From: Sphingobium phenoxybenzoativorans
GTDB taxonomy: Bacteria; Pseudomonadota; Alphaproteobacteria; Sphingomonadales; Sphingomonadaceae
Length of the DNA stretch: 64,000 nt
NCBI RefSeq assembly: GCF_001757355.1
Contig: NZ_MINO01000005.1
Coordinates: forward strand, 62,001-126,000
Direction of reading: 5' to 3'
Each line of letters starts with the position of its first letter. The first letter of the stretch is position 1. Position numbers and translations under genes: made by a program. Of this stretch, positions 34,858-44,710 are shown in pieces. Below the pieces are notes generated by a model. It saw only the letters and a list, made by a program, of their open reading frames with translations. It did no database searches and was not told the DNA's origin.

Positions 34858-35865
34858 ATGACCGACATCCCCAACACCCAGCCAGACACGCGCAGCGAGA
34901 CGCTGCTGGACTCGCCCGACCGGGAGGTTGACGCGCGCGAGACGTTCGGCGTCGATGTCGACATGAAGATTCCGGCCTTCTCGGAGGCCGACGAGCGCGT
35001 GCCCGACCTTGACCCCGCCTATGTGTTCGACCCGGACACCACGCTGGCGATCCTGGCGGGCTTCTCCCACAATCGCCGCGTCATGGTGCAGGGTTATCAC
35101 GGCACCGGCAAGTCGACCCATATCGAACAGGTCGCCGCCCGCCTCAACTGGCCATGCATCCGCATCAATCTGGACGCGCATATCAGCCGTATCGACCTGG
35201 TCGGGCGCGACGCCATTGTCCTGAAGGACGGACAGCAGGTCACTGAGTTCCGGGAGGGCCTGCTCCCCTGGGCGCTGCAGCGGCCGGTCGCGCTGGTGTT
35301 CGACGAATATGACGCCGGCCGCCCGGACGTGATGTTCGTCATCCAGCGCGTGCTGGAAACGGACGGCAAGATGACCTTGCTCGACCAGAACCGGGTCATC
35401 CGACCGAACCCCTGGTTCCGCCTGTTCGCGACGTCCAACACGGTGGGTCTGGGCGACACGACCGGCCTCTACCACGGCACGCAGCAGATCAATCAGGGCC
35501 AGATGGACCGGTGGAACCTGGTCGTCACCCTCAACTATCTGCCCGCCGCCACGGAAGCGCAGATCGTCCTCGCCAAGTCGGGCGAGTACGACCATGAGGG
35601 CGGCCGCAAGGAAGTGGAGAATATGATCAAGGTGGCGGAACTGACCCGCCAGGGCTTCATCAACGGCGACATCTCGACCGTCATGAGCCCGCGCACGGTG
35701 ATCAGTTGGGCGCAGAACGCCTTGATCTTCAAGAATGTCGGCTTCGCCTTCCGCCTGTCCTTCCTCAACAAATGCGATGAGGCGGAGCGCGCGCTGGTCG
35801 CCGAATATTACCAGCGCGTGTTCGGAAAGGATCTGCCGGAAAGCGTTGTGGGCAAGGCCGGGTGA
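34858..35865 (+). CDS. cobS: CobS-type AAA+ ATPase (cobaltochelatase small subunit family)
   Basis: 335 residues. Walker [21 protein letters not shown], Walker [21 protein letters not shown], sensor-1 [18 protein letters not shown], arginine-rich region [14 protein letters not shown]. In B12-making bacteria CobS-CobT with CobN insert cobalt; no other cobalamin gene is in this window, so the CobST pair may be a MoxR-like ATPase/VWA machine with another client. Stop overlaps the phosphatase start (GTGA). Confidence 0.93.
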   Translation: MTDIPNTQPDTRSETLLDSPDREVDARETFGVDVDMKIPAFSEADERVPDLDPAYVFDPDTTLAILAGFSHNRRVMVQGYHGTGKSTHIEQVAARLNWPCIRINLDAHISRIDLVGRDAIVLKDGQQVTEFREGLLPWALQRPVALVFDEYDAGRPDVMFVIQRVLETDGKMTLLDQNRVIRPNPWFRLFATSNTVGLGDTTGLYHGTQQINQGQMDRWNLVVTLNYLPAATEAQIVLAKSGEYDHEGGRKEVENMIKVAELTRQGFINGDISTVMSPRTVISWAQNALIFKNVGFAFRLSFLNKCDEAERALVAEYYQRVFGKDLPESVVGKAG

Positions 35866-36641
35866 CCGTTCAGGCTGAACATTCCCCTCGTCTCATTCCG
35901 TTGCAGGCAAGTTTCAACCTGCGCGATTTCGGCGGTTATCCGACGGGCGATGGCCGGGTCGTGAAGCGCCGCATGCTCTATCGTTCAGGCACGATGACCT
36001 TGCTGACCGAAGCGGATGAGGATCATCTGCGGGCGTTGGGCATCCGCAGCATATGCGATTTCCGCCGCTCAAATGAGCGCAAGGCGGAACCGACGCGCTG
36101 GCATGAGCCGGCCGGCATCGCCTATTGGAGCCGGGACTATATCGAAAGCAGCGGCGTCCTTTCGGAAATCCTGAAGGATGAGGCGGCGACGCCGGAAAAA
36201 ATGCGCCAGGCGATGACCCATCTGTATCGCGAAATCCCGGCCGATCATGCCCCGTCCTACAGCGCGATGTTCGCCCAGCTCGCGCGTGGCGACGCCCCCC
36301 TGCTGATCAACTGCGCGGCGGGCAAGGACCGCACCGGCGTTGGCGCTGCCCTGATCCTGACGATGCTCGGCGTTCCGCGTCCGCTGATCGATGAGGATTA
36401 TCTCCTCACCAACGACCATGCCGACTGGCCCATGCTGTTCGGCCGGCGCAACACCAAGGTCGCCCGCGTCGCCCAGAGCGCGCCGGAGCTGATCGCGCCA
36501 TTGCTGGCCGCAGACACCGCCTATCTGGACGCATTTTTCGACGAGCTGGACGCCAGCCATGGCGGCGTGGACGGCTATCTGGCGTCGATCGGCGTGGATG
36601 CGGACGCAAAGCGGACGATCCGCGCATTGCTGCTCGACTGA
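35862..36641 (+). CDS. Tyrosine/serine protein phosphatase, Y_phosphatase3 family
   Basis: 259 residues. [20 protein letters not shown] and LYRSG at the N-terminus and the P-loop [20 protein letters not shown] (C-x5-R with K-D) define the family; SxCDFR is seen as [10 protein letters not shown]. Such enzymes dephosphorylate phosphotyrosine or phosphoinositides. GTG 35862 overlaps the cobS stop and the TGA overlaps the cobT ATG, so it is embedded in a cobS-ptp-cobT translational unit, which suggests it acts with them (inference). Confidence 0.92.
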   Translation: MTVQAEHSPRLIPLQASFNLRDFGGYPTGDGRVVKRRMLYRSGTMTLLTEADEDHLRALGIRSICDFRRSNERKAEPTRWHEPAGIAYWSRDYIESSGVLSEILKDEAATPEKMRQAMTHLYREIPADHAPSYSAMFAQLARGDAPLLINCAAGKDRTGVGAALILTMLGVPRPLIDEDYLLTNDHADWPMLFGRRNTKVARVAQSAPELIAPLLAADTAYLDAFFDELDASHGGVDGYLASIGVDADAKRTIRALLLD

Positions 36642-38467
36642 TGGCCGAACGCTCCCACCTCGACGCTTTCAAGGATGTGCTGTCCGGCGCGGCGCGGTCG
36701 ATGGCGCGCGATGCGGAAGTCGAGGTCGGCTTCACCGCCGATGCCCCGCACATGTCGGGCAAGCAGATCAAGGTGCCGACGCCGGGCCGCAACCTGCCCC
36801 GCGATCAGGTGGCGATCGCACGCGGCTTTGCCGACGCCAATACGCTCAAGCTGCGCCATCATAATCCGAAGATTCATGGATCGGCCCTCCCGGCCGAGGC
36901 CGTGGCGCGCGCCGTCTACGATGCTGTCGAGCAAGCCCGCGTCGAGGCCATTGGATCGCGCCAGATGGAGGGCGTGCGGGAGAATTTGAACCACGCGCTG
37001 GAAATGCGGTTGAAGTCCGATCCCATCATCCGCGCGCGGAACAGGGATGAAGTGCCGCTGAGCACCGCCATAGCGCTCAAGGTCCGGGAAAGGCTGACGG
37101 GACAGCCCGCGCCTGAAGCCGCGCGGGACGGCATGGATATGGTCGACCAGTGGATAGAGGATAAGGCGGGGCCGGATCTCGACGCGCTTGGCCTGGCGCT
37201 GGACGACCAGCGCGCTTTCCAGAAGCTGGCGACCGCGATGCTGGAGCATCTGGAACTGGTCGACGCCGACTCTCCGCCTGAACCGACGGACGAGCAGGGC
37301 GAGGAAGACGGCGAGGACCAGGAGCAGCAGCAGGACGAGGGCGACCAGGGCGAGGAGCAGACCGGGGACAGCGACGCCCAGACGGAAGCGCGCGCCGAAC
37401 AGCAAAGCGGCGAAAGCGAGGACGGCGACAGCGAATATAGCGAGGAGTTTGACGCGGACAGCGACGCCGGCGCCGACGATATGGGTGAGGAGGGCATGAT
37501 GCCCGTCCGGCCCAACCGGCCGATGTCGGACCTGCCGCCGGGCTTCGATTACACCGCCTTCACCACCAAGCATGACGAAATCGTATTCGCAACCGACCTG
37601 TGCGACGACGATGAACTGACCCGCCTGCGCGGTTTCCTCGATCAGCAGCTTGTCAGCCTGCAGGGCGCGGTGACAAAGCTCGCCAACCGGCTGCAGCGCC
37701 GCCTGATGGCGCAGCAGTCGCGCAGTTGGGATTTCGACCAGGAGGAGGGCATGCTGGACGCCGCCCGCCTCGCCCGCATCATCATCGATCCCACCCGGTC
37801 GCTCTCCTACAAGATTGAGCGCGACACCGAGTTTCGCGACACTGTGGTCACGCTGCTGATCGACAATAGCGGCTCGATGCGCGGCCGGCCGATCAGCATC
37901 GCCGCGATCAGCGCCGACATCATGGCCCGCACGCTGGAGCGGTGCGGCGTCAAGACGGAGATTCTCGGCTTCACCACCCGCGCCTGGAAGGGCGGGCAGA
38001 GTCGCGAGGACTGGCTGGGGGCGGGACGGCCTCCCCTGCCCGGCCGCCTCAACGACCTGCGCCATATCGTCTACAAAAAGGCCGATGAACCCTGGCGGCG
38101 CGCGCGCAAGAATCTGGGCCTGATGATGCGCGAGGGGCTGCTGAAGGAGAATATTGACGGCGAAGCGCTGCTCTGGGCGCATAACCGCCTGATCGGACGG
38201 ACCGAGGAGCGCCGCATCCTGATGGTCATCTCGGACGGCGCGCCAGTGGACGACAGCACCCTCTCGGTCAACAGCGGCACCTATCTGGAGCGGCATTTGC
38301 GGCAGGTGATCGAATGGATCGAGAACCGATCGCCGGTGCAGCTCGTCGCCATCGGCATCGGCCATGACGTGACCCGCTATTACAAGCGGGCCGTGACGAT
38401 CATGGACGCCGAACAGCTTGGCGGCACGATGGTTGAACAGCTCGCGGGACTGTTCGACGAGGATTGA
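36641..38467 (+). CDS. cobT: CobT-type VWA protein (cobaltochelatase large subunit family)
   Basis: 608 residues. N-terminal helical part to about 215, a long acidic low-complexity linker (about 215-285, Glu/Asp/Gln/Ser rich), and a C-terminal von Willebrand A domain with [25 protein letters not shown], then VISDGAP. Family CobT forms a two-ring chaperone with CobS. Starts inside the phosphatase stop (TGATG). The acidic linker is longer than the globular neighbours would need and may bind basic clients or metal (inference). Confidence 0.93.
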   Translation: MAERSHLDAFKDVLSGAARSMARDAEVEVGFTADAPHMSGKQIKVPTPGRNLPRDQVAIARGFADANTLKLRHHNPKIHGSALPAEAVARAVYDAVEQARVEAIGSRQMEGVRENLNHALEMRLKSDPIIRARNRDEVPLSTAIALKVRERLTGQPAPEAARDGMDMVDQWIEDKAGPDLDALGLALDDQRAFQKLATAMLEHLELVDADSPPEPTDEQGEEDGEDQEQQQDEGDQGEEQTGDSDAQTEARAEQQSGESEDGDSEYSEEFDADSDAGADDMGEEGMMPVRPNRPMSDLPPGFDYTAFTTKHDEIVFATDLCDDDELTRLRGFLDQQLVSLQGAVTKLANRLQRRLMAQQSRSWDFDQEEGMLDAARLARIIIDPTRSLSYKIERDTEFRDTVVTLLIDNSGSMRGRPISIAAISADIMARTLERCGVKTEILGFTTRAWKGGQSREDWLGAGRPPLPGRLNDLRHIVYKKADEPWRRARKNLGLMMREGLLKENIDGEALLWAHNRLIGRTEERRILMVISDGAPVDDSTLSVNSGTYLERHLRQVIEWIENRSPVQLVAIGIGHDVTRYYKRAVTIMDAEQLGGTMVEQLAGLFDED

Positions 38468-38500
38468 CCTTCCGAATTTACGGGAGGAGGCATTTTTCTT

Positions 38501-38839
38501 TTACGAGCGACCCAATATCCGGCGCTCCAGCAACGCCTGCATATTCCGCCGCGCATCGGCAATAAGGGATATCATCACCTGCGATCCGATTACCCTGTAG
38601 ATCAATCGATACGGAGGAAGGGAGATTTCCCGAAAGTCCTGGATTCCCAAAGCCTCCAATTCTGGCGGGACATGTCCCCGCAATGGGAAGCTTTCCAAAT
38701 GCATTATCTTTTCCAACAGCGCATCGAGCAGTCCGTCCGCCTCGTCAGAGGATCGAGTAGCGGCGACGTAGGTGTGAAGCGCCTCCAGATCATCCTCTGC
38801 TCCCTGCGTCAGGAAAACCTCGAACATCTTGTTCGTCAT
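38501..38839 (-). CDS. RelE/ParE-family toxin
   Basis: 112 residues. MFEVFLTQGAEDDLEALHTY, LRGHVPPELEALGIQDFREI and PYRLIYRVIGSQVMISLIAD then ARRNMQALLERRI have the ParE/RelE fold. ParE members poison gyrase, RelE members cut mRNA on the ribosome; sequence does not separate these safely, though the overall pattern is nearer to ParE. Second gene of an antitoxin-toxin pair; ATG overlaps the antitoxin stop by one base. Confidence 0.9.
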   Translation of the reverse strand: MTNKMFEVFLTQGAEDDLEALHTYVAATRSSDEADGLLDALLEKIMHLESFPLRGHVPPELEALGIQDFREISLPPYRLIYRVIGSQVMISLIADARRNMQALLERRILGRS

Positions 38840-39108
38840 CAGCGCGATTTGGTTTTCAACCGCGCGATGACCTCTCGGGCTGGCCTGATGCGCCTGGCCT
38901 CGGCATCCTGATTGCCCAGCGCAAGCAGTTTCAGCAGCGCCAAAGTTTCCTGCCCCTGCTCATAAGACGCGACGTCCTGCAGCACGGCTTTTGCTTCGCC
39001 ATTCTGGGTGATGACCATAGGTTCACGACTCTCCGCCAAATCGAGCAGAATTTCGGCGGCGTTCGCTTTCAAATAGCTGATGGGCTTGACCTGAGCGGAA
39101 TAACGCAT
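38839..39108 (-). CDS. Phd/YefM-family antitoxin
   Basis: 89 residues. MRYSAQVKPISYLKANAAEI then REPMVITQNGEAKAVLQDVA is the Phd/YefM DNA-binding fold; the C-terminal part binds the toxin. Starts at ATG 39108 with GAGAG upstream; a longer frame to 39150 has no support. The short AT-rich stretch up to 39,180, with TATATAAAG and CAAATATAGTCCAATT-like sequence, is the probable autoregulated promoter. The module lies between cobT and cysS and may be an inserted cassette. Confidence 0.9.
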   Translation of the reverse strand: MRYSAQVKPISYLKANAAEILLDLAESREPMVITQNGEAKAVLQDVASYEQGQETLALLKLLALGNQDAEARRIRPAREVIARLKTKSR

Positions 39109-39204
39109 GAACACTCTCACAAGTCTATATAAAGACCAAATATAGTCCAATTATCCGTATAGGGCAATCTTGACCTTCTCCGGCAACCGCACCATGCACC
39201 CGGC

Positions 39205-40725
39205 ATGACCGACACCGCCCCCCTGCGCCTGTTCAACAGCCTGACGCGCTCCGTGGAGACCTTCGTGCCGATCACGGCCGGCGAAGCGCGCGTCTATAGC
39301 TGCGGGCCTACCGTCTATAATTATGCCCATCTCGGCAATCTGCGCGCCTATGTGTTTACCGACGCGTTGCGGCGGACGCTGCTGTGGAAGGGCTATGCCG
39401 TCACCCATATCATCAACATCACGGATGTCGGCCATCTGACCAGCGACGCCGACGCCGGGGACGACAAGATGGAGGCCGCCGCCCGCGCACAGGCCAAGAG
39501 CATCTGGGACATCGCGGCCCATTATACCGACGCCTTCAAGAGCAATATCGCCGCGCTCAACATCATAGAGCCAAGCGAATGGACGGTCGCGACCGACTAT
39601 GTGCCGCAGATGATCGAGTTCGCAAAGACCATCGCCGACCGGCATTGCTACGAGATTGACAGCGGCCTCTATTTCGATGTGTCGACCGTTCCCGATTACG
39701 GCCGCCTAGCCCGGACGAAGGACGATGAAGGCGAGGGCCGGATCGACCCGGTCGCCGGCAAGCGCAACCCGCAGGACTTCGCCATCTGGCGCAAGTCCGC
39801 GCCCGGCGAGAACCGGCAGATGGAATGGGACTCGCCCTGGGGCAAGGGCGCGCCGGGCTGGCATCTGGAATGCTCGGTGATGAGCCATGCGAAGCTCGGC
39901 CATCCGTTTGACATCCATACCGGCGGCATCGACCATCGCGAAATTCATCACCCCAACGAGATTGCCCAGAACCAGGCGTTCTGCGGATGCTCGGACGCGG
40001 CTTCGGGAGTCGGGGCAGGCTTCACCGGCGCGCGCTGGTGGATGCATAACAACTTCCTCGTCGATCGCTCCGGCAAGATGTCGAAGTCGAAGGGCGGCTT
40101 CACCACGCTATTCTCGCTGATCGATGCGGGCGTGCATCCTTTGGCCTATCGCCTGCTGTGCCTGTCGGCGCATTATCGCAGCGAGTTGGAGTTTAGCAGC
40201 GGCACGCTGGGTGCCGCATTAACGCGATTGAAGCGGATGAAGAAAGCGATTGCGGTCAAACGCTGGCAAGAGTTCCAAGAAACTGGACAGGCCTTAGATA
40301 ACTTTGCGGACATTCGTCCTATTTCAATTGAAAAGCGCGAGGATGCCGACATCACTGGCGTGTTGGCGTTGTTCGATGCAGCGATCAGAGATGACCTTAA
40401 TACACCAAAATGCCTGCCGTTAGTCGAAGAGGTGCTTACCGATCCGACTATCGACAACAGGTTGCGATGGCATCTCATTGCTACCATGGACGAAGTGCTC
40501 GGACTTGATCTCCTTAAAATGGATCGCGCGGACCTGCGCATCCCGCCCAAAGATGCCGCCATCACCGAAGTCGAAATCGAGGCAGAACTCGACCGCCGCC
40601 AGGCTGCGCGCGCGGCGAAGGATTTCGCGGCGTCGGATGCGATCCGTAACGCCCTCATCGCCAAAGGCGTAGATGTGATGGACGGCGATCCGCTGCGCTG
40701 GGAATGGAACATCCGGCTGGATTAA
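39205..40725 (+). CDS. cysS: Cysteinyl-tRNA synthetase
   Basis: 506 residues, class I synthetase. YSCGPTVYNYAHLGNLRAYV holds the zinc Cys and the HLGN form of HIGH; GAPGWHLECSVMSHAKLG, HPFDIHTGGIDHREIHHPNE and DRSGKMSKSKGGFTTLFSLI (KMSKS) are complete. The HLGN and the 12-residue CSDAASGVGAGFTG insertion before RWWMHNNF are less usual. Bases about 40,220-40,510 (anticodon-side helical region) have clearly different codons (TTA, CTT, AGA, CAA, ATT) from the rest of the gene, suggesting local recombination. Confidence 0.96.
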   Translation: MTDTAPLRLFNSLTRSVETFVPITAGEARVYSCGPTVYNYAHLGNLRAYVFTDALRRTLLWKGYAVTHIINITDVGHLTSDADAGDDKMEAAARAQAKSIWDIAAHYTDAFKSNIAALNIIEPSEWTVATDYVPQMIEFAKTIADRHCYEIDSGLYFDVSTVPDYGRLARTKDDEGEGRIDPVAGKRNPQDFAIWRKSAPGENRQMEWDSPWGKGAPGWHLECSVMSHAKLGHPFDIHTGGIDHREIHHPNEIAQNQAFCGCSDAASGVGAGFTGARWWMHNNFLVDRSGKMSKSKGGFTTLFSLIDAGVHPLAYRLLCLSAHYRSELEFSSGTLGAALTRLKRMKKAIAVKRWQEFQETGQALDNFADIRPISIEKREDADITGVLALFDAAIRDDLNTPKCLPLVEEVLTDPTIDNRLRWHLIATMDEVLGLDLLKMDRADLRIPPKDAAITEVEIEAELDRRQAARAAKDFAASDAIRNALIAKGVDVMDGDPLRWEWNIRLD

Positions 40726-40747
40726 CCGCGCGGAAGGAGCAGGCGGC

Positions 40748-41404
40748 ATGACGCGCTATGACCGACGCACACAGGCCCTCGCCGTCTGCCTGTCCGCCCT
40801 GGCCGGTTATGTCGATGCTGTCGGATATATGGCGCTGGGCGGTTTCTTCGTCTCTTTCATGAGCGGGAATACCACGCGGCTGGGCGTCGGCATCGCCGGG
40901 CATGGCCGGGATGTGGCCATGGCCGGGGGTTTGATCGGCACATTCCTTCTGGGAGTCATTATTGCGTCTTTGGCCGGGGCGGCGGCCGGCGCGGCGCGCA
41001 AACAGGCGGTGCTTGGCCTGATGACCCTGCTGATCACCCTTGCGGCCGCATGCGGCGCGTCCGGTCACGCCCTTGTCGCCGCCTTTATCACCGCGCTGGC
41101 GATGGGGACGGAAAACGCCGTGTTCGAACGCGACGGAGAGGTCACGATCGGATTGACCTATATGACCGGGACATTGGTGAAGACCGGTCAGCAGATCGCG
41201 TCGGCATTGCGCGGAGGCGACCGGCGGAAATGGCTGCCCTTCGCAATGCTATGGGCGGCGCTCGCAATGGGCGCGATCACTGGCGCGTTCGCCTGGAACG
41301 CCTTCGCCATCAACGCGCTCTGGTTCGCGGCGGCGGCCGCCATGCTGCTTACGATGGCGGCAAGGCTGCTGGAGTTGAACCGGGCAACGGGCCGATCAGA
41401 GTAA
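40748..41404 (+). CDS. DUF1275 (YoaK) family membrane protein
   Basis: 218 residues with about 6 hydrophobic helices. SALAGYVDAVGYMALGGFFV, SFMSGNTTRLGVGIAG and MGTENAVF then VTIGLTYMTGTLVKTGQQIA are the DUF1275 signature. Inner-membrane protein, possibly transport; role unknown. Lies 22 bp after cysS on the same strand and may be co-transcribed. Confidence 0.9.
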   Translation: MTRYDRRTQALAVCLSALAGYVDAVGYMALGGFFVSFMSGNTTRLGVGIAGHGRDVAMAGGLIGTFLLGVIIASLAGAAAGAARKQAVLGLMTLLITLAAACGASGHALVAAFITALAMGTENAVFERDGEVTIGLTYMTGTLVKTGQQIASALRGGDRRKWLPFAMLWAALAMGAITGAFAWNAFAINALWFAAAAAMLLTMAARLLELNRATGRSE

Positions 41405-41547
41405 TCCAGGCAATCCATTTTCGCGAAGGCGGGCTTTAGGGTAAGGAGGTAAAGCTCCTGACGGAGTGGACTTGCCTTATGTGTCGGCCACGCGCATAGG
41501 GCGTCCCTTAATTTTTGCCCATCCGTGTAACAGAAGGAGATAGTGCC

Positions 41548-42918
41548 GTGGCGGCGAAATGGACGCCCCAGAGCTGGAGAACCCATGAAGGGCGGCAGAT
41601 GCCGACCTATCGTGACGCACAGGCGCTTGCCGCCGCAGAGGCGCAGCTTGGCACTTTTCCCCCGCTGGTATTTGCAGGCGAGGCCCGCGCGCTGAAGGCC
41701 GATCTGGCGCGCGCCGTCAATGGCGAGGCGTTCCTGCTGCAGGGCGGCGATTGCGCCGAGTCCTTCGCCGAGTTCCATCCGAACAACATCCGCGACACCT
41801 TCCGCGTGCTGCTGCAGATGGCGGTCGTCCTGACCTTCGCCAGCAAGCTGCCCATCGTGAAGGTCGGCCGCATGGCGGGCCAGTTCGCCAAGCCGCGCTC
41901 CGCCGACACGGAAACCATCGATGGCGTGGAGCTGCCCAGCTATCGCGGCGACAATATCAACGACATCGCCTTCACGGCCGAAAGCCGGGAGCCGGACCCG
42001 CAGCGCATGGTGCGCGCCTATAACCAGTCGGCGGCGACGCTGAACCTGCTGCGCGCTTTCTCGACCGGCGGCTATGCCAGCCTCGACCGGGTGCATGGCT
42101 GGATGCTGGATTTCATGGGCCGCAGCCCGCTGGCCGCGAAGTTCGACGCCGTCGCCGACCGGATCGGCGAGTCGCTTGCCTTCATGCGCGCCTGCGGCCT
42201 GTCGCCCGAAACCGTGCCCCAGCTTGGCGGCACCAGCTTCTACACCAGCCATGAGGCGCTGCTGCTCCCCTATGAGCAGGCGCTGACGCGGCAGGACAGC
42301 ATCACCGGCGACTGGTACGACACCAGCGCGCATATGTTGTGGATTGGCGACCGCACCCGGTTCGAAGGGTCTGCGCATGTCGAATATCTGCGCGGCATCG
42401 GCAATCCCATCGGCCTGAAATGCGGGCCGAGCCTGGAGCCGGACGCGCTGTTGCGGATGCTCGATACGCTGAACCCGGCGCGGGAGCCGGGCCGCATCAC
42501 GCTGATCACTCGCTACGGCCATGACAAGATCGAGGCGGGCTTGCCCAAGCTGGTCCGCGCCGTCCTGCGCGAAGGGCAGCCGGTGGTGTGGTCGTGCGAC
42601 CCGATGCACGGCAATGTCATCAAGGCCGCCAATGGCTATAAGACCCGGCCGTTCGACCGCATCCTGGCCGAAGTGCGCGGCTTCTTCGCCGTGCATCGCG
42701 CGGAAGGCAGCTTCGGTGGCGGCATCCATTGCGAGATGACCGGCCAGAACGTCACGGAGTGCACCGGCGGTGCGATCGCCATCACCGACGAGGGCCTGGC
42801 CGACCGCTATCACACCCATTGCGACCCGCGCCTCAACGCTGCGCAGAGCCTGGAGCTTGCCTTCCTGCTGGCCGAGATGCTGAACGAGGAACTGAAGGAG
42901 CGGCGGGCGGCGGCGTGA
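41548..42918 (+). CDS. aroG: Class II 3-deoxy-7-phosphoheptulonate (DAHP) synthase
   Basis: 456 residues. First shikimate-pathway enzyme, plant/Mycobacterium-like class [22 protein letters not shown] at the N-terminus, [28 protein letters not shown] (PEP site), [57 protein letters not shown] and [17 protein letters not shown] are all present. GTG 41548 is chosen because AAGGAG lies 8 bases upstream. Ends at a terminator at 42,948. Confidence 0.95.
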   Translation: MAAKWTPQSWRTHEGRQMPTYRDAQALAAAEAQLGTFPPLVFAGEARALKADLARAVNGEAFLLQGGDCAESFAEFHPNNIRDTFRVLLQMAVVLTFASKLPIVKVGRMAGQFAKPRSADTETIDGVELPSYRGDNINDIAFTAESREPDPQRMVRAYNQSAATLNLLRAFSTGGYASLDRVHGWMLDFMGRSPLAAKFDAVADRIGESLAFMRACGLSPETVPQLGGTSFYTSHEALLLPYEQALTRQDSITGDWYDTSAHMLWIGDRTRFEGSAHVEYLRGIGNPIGLKCGPSLEPDALLRMLDTLNPAREPGRITLITRYGHDKIEAGLPKLVRAVLREGQPVVWSCDPMHGNVIKAANGYKTRPFDRILAEVRGFFAVHRAEGSFGGGIHCEMTGQNVTECTGGAIAITDEGLADRYHTHCDPRLNAAQSLELAFLLAEMLNEELKERRAAA

Positions 42919-42947
42919 CATTTGCGGCGAAGTGCGCGCATGATTGA

Positions 42948-42976
42948 GGCTGCCGGAGTGATCCGGCGGCCCTTTT
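42948..42976 (+). terminator. Rho-independent terminator after DAHP synthase
   Basis: Stem GCCGGA/TCCGGC with loop GTGA, extended by GGC/GCC outside one bulge, followed by CTTTT. Lies 30 bp beyond the stop. Confidence 0.75.
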
Positions 42977-42992
42977 CCCAACCACCTTACTG

Positions 42993-43078
42993 CCGTTCGG
43001 GCTGAGCTTGTCGAAGCCCTGCCCTTCCTTTCATCGTCGTGAAGAAGGACAGCCCTTCGACAAGCTCAGGGCGAACGG
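42993..43078. repeat. Palindromic repeat, family B (CCGTTCGGGCTGAGC type)
   Basis: Arms of about 27 bp (42993-43019 and 43051-43078) with imperfect complementarity, containing TTGTCGAAG / CTTCGACAA. Sits between the convergent DAHP synthase and scfR genes. A second complete copy is at 58,522 and a half copy at 50,916. Confidence 0.8.
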
Positions 43079-43096
43079 ATGGTTTACGCAGCGCGG

Positions 43097-44545
43097 CTAA
43101 ACATCCGCGAAGGTGAACGGCGCGCTCGAACCCACATAGTCGTCGGGCAATATCTGGCGGCCGATCGGCGGGGCCGAGCGGGCGGCGCAATTGGCGCGAT
43201 GGCACAGGCGGCAGGTGACGCCGATCGGCGTCGCGGCGACGGAGGCGGCGTCGGGCTGGTCGCGGGTATAGACCAGCTTCCCCGCATGTTCGGCGGAACA
43301 GCCGAGCGCAATGGCGCGCTCCACCCGCTGCGCCCCGAACGCGCCGCCGCCCGCGGTCACCGTGCGCGCGATGGAAAAGAAGCGCTGCCCGTCCGGCAGT
43401 TCCAGCCATTGGGTTACGATCTGGCGCGGCGTGCGAAACGCCTGATGCACCGACCATAGCGGACAGGCGCCGCCATGCCGGGCGAAGGGAAACCCCGCCC
43501 CGTCCAGCCGCTTCGACACGTTCCCGGCGGGATCGATCCGGATGAAGAAGAAGGGCACCCGCTCCTGCCCCGGCTTCTGCAGGGTCGTCAGGCGGTGGGC
43601 CGTCTGTTCGAAGCTGGTGCCGAACTGCCGGGCCAGCGCCTCCACATCATAGCGCCGCTGTTCGACGGCGCGGGCGAAGGCGGAATAGGGCATCAGCAAG
43701 GCGGCGGCGCTGTAACTCGCCAGCGCCTTGCGCGTCAGCCGCTCCCCCGCCTCGGTGGCGAAACTGCCTTCCTTCAGCACCGTGTCGATTTCCCGCCGCA
43801 GTTCCAGATAGGAAAGCTGGAGCGCGAGCTGGAACATCTGACTGGCGGCATCGAGCGAATCGTCGATCAGCAATTCGTCGCGATGCCGGTCCAGCCGCCG
43901 CATGGACCCCATCATCACGTCGGAGGGCAGCCGCCGGACGCGCAGATTGTAGCGCGCCTTCAGATGCCCGATGATCCCCTCCTGCCCCGTCGCCCCTTGC
44001 ACTCCGAAGGTCTGGGCCAGCCGTTCCGCCGAATCGTCGAGCAAAGGGAAGCTGTTGCGGCGCGCGGCCAGGAAGCGCCGCGCCTCCGCCACGGGATCGC
44101 CGACCGGATCGGACGCATCGGCATCATATGCGCCATCCGCCGCCCGCGCCTCTACGCCATGATCGGCCAGCGCCAACTGCTCCTCGCGATAGGCGGTGTA
44201 GAGCCGCAACAGCGCCTCCGTGACGCCGGGATAGCTGGTCGCGACGTCAGTGGCGTCAAGCGGCGGCAGGTCGATGTCGGCGAACATCGGGTCTTTCAGC
44301 ACGGATTGCAGCCGGGCGGTAAATTCCGCCCCGCCATCCCCGGCCAGCTCCGTCATGTCCATCTTGTAGGTGCGGGCAAGGCGCAGGAGCATATCGGCGG
44401 TCAGCGGCCGCTGGTTGCGCTCCAGCAGGGCGACATAGGAGGAGGATATCTCCAGGTCGGCCGCCATATGCGCCTGTGTAAGGCCAAGGTCCCGGCGCAG
44501 ACGCTTGAGGCGCGGCCCCATATAGACTGGACGTTCGTTAGCCAT
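43097..44545 (-). CDS. XRE-family regulator of the ScfR/RamB type
   Basis: 482 residues. N-terminal helix-turn-helix LKRLRRDLGLTQAHMAADLE then ISSSYVALLERNQRPLTADM; middle region with the ImmA/IrrE-like fold (SYLELRREID...LTRKALASYSAAALLMPYSA); C-terminal Cys-rich domain with GVTCRLCHRANCAAR that probably binds a ligand or metal. Short-chain fatty acid regulators of this group control glyoxylate-cycle or methylcitrate genes. Divergent from aceA, its likely target. ATG 44545 used; GTG 44554 also possible. Confidence 0.88.
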   Translation of the reverse strand: MANERPVYMGPRLKRLRRDLGLTQAHMAADLEISSSYVALLERNQRPLTADMLLRLARTYKMDMTELAGDGGAEFTARLQSVLKDPMFADIDLPPLDATDVATSYPGVTEALLRLYTAYREEQLALADHGVEARAADGAYDADASDPVGDPVAEARRFLAARRNSFPLLDDSAERLAQTFGVQGATGQEGIIGHLKARYNLRVRRLPSDVMMGSMRRLDRHRDELLIDDSLDAASQMFQLALQLSYLELRREIDTVLKEGSFATEAGERLTRKALASYSAAALLMPYSAFARAVEQRRYDVEALARQFGTSFEQTAHRLTTLQKPGQERVPFFFIRIDPAGNVSKRLDGAGFPFARHGGACPLWSVHQAFRTPRQIVTQWLELPDGQRFFSIARTVTAGGGAFGAQRVERAIALGCSAEHAGKLVYTRDQPDAASVAATPIGVTCRLCHRANCAARSAPPIGRQILPDDYVGSSAPFTFADV

Positions 44546-44599
44546 AATTCCCACGAATCCTGCGGTTTGTATCTTCCTTACAACATTACAATGAAAATC

Positions 44600-44615
44600 T
44601 GTAAAGTTTTACAGA
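44600..44615. promoter_or_regulatory. 16-bp palindrome between regulator and aceA
   Basis: CTGTAAA-GT-TTTACAG, perfect seven-base arms. Just to its left TTACAACATTACAATG is similar AT-rich sequence with TTACA steps. It lies 55 bp from the regulator start and 96 bp from the aceA start, well placed for ScfR-type auto- and cross-regulation. Confidence 0.6.
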
Positions 44616-44710
44616 TGGACCTCGCCGCCTCTCACGCCCCTGCTGCGATGCAATGTAACCGGGCGCCACTGTTTCCGAACCCGAAGTTTTCGAACCACGA
44701 GGAAGACGCG

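Noticed and set aside
36575-38365. 596-codon minus-strand frame opposite cobT
   Set aside because: Shadow of cobT; composition and lack of motifs show it is not coding.
43475-44710. Extended N-terminus of isocitrate lyase
   Set aside because: The upstream frame runs antisense through the whole regulator gene; a good ribosome site and family start are at 44711.
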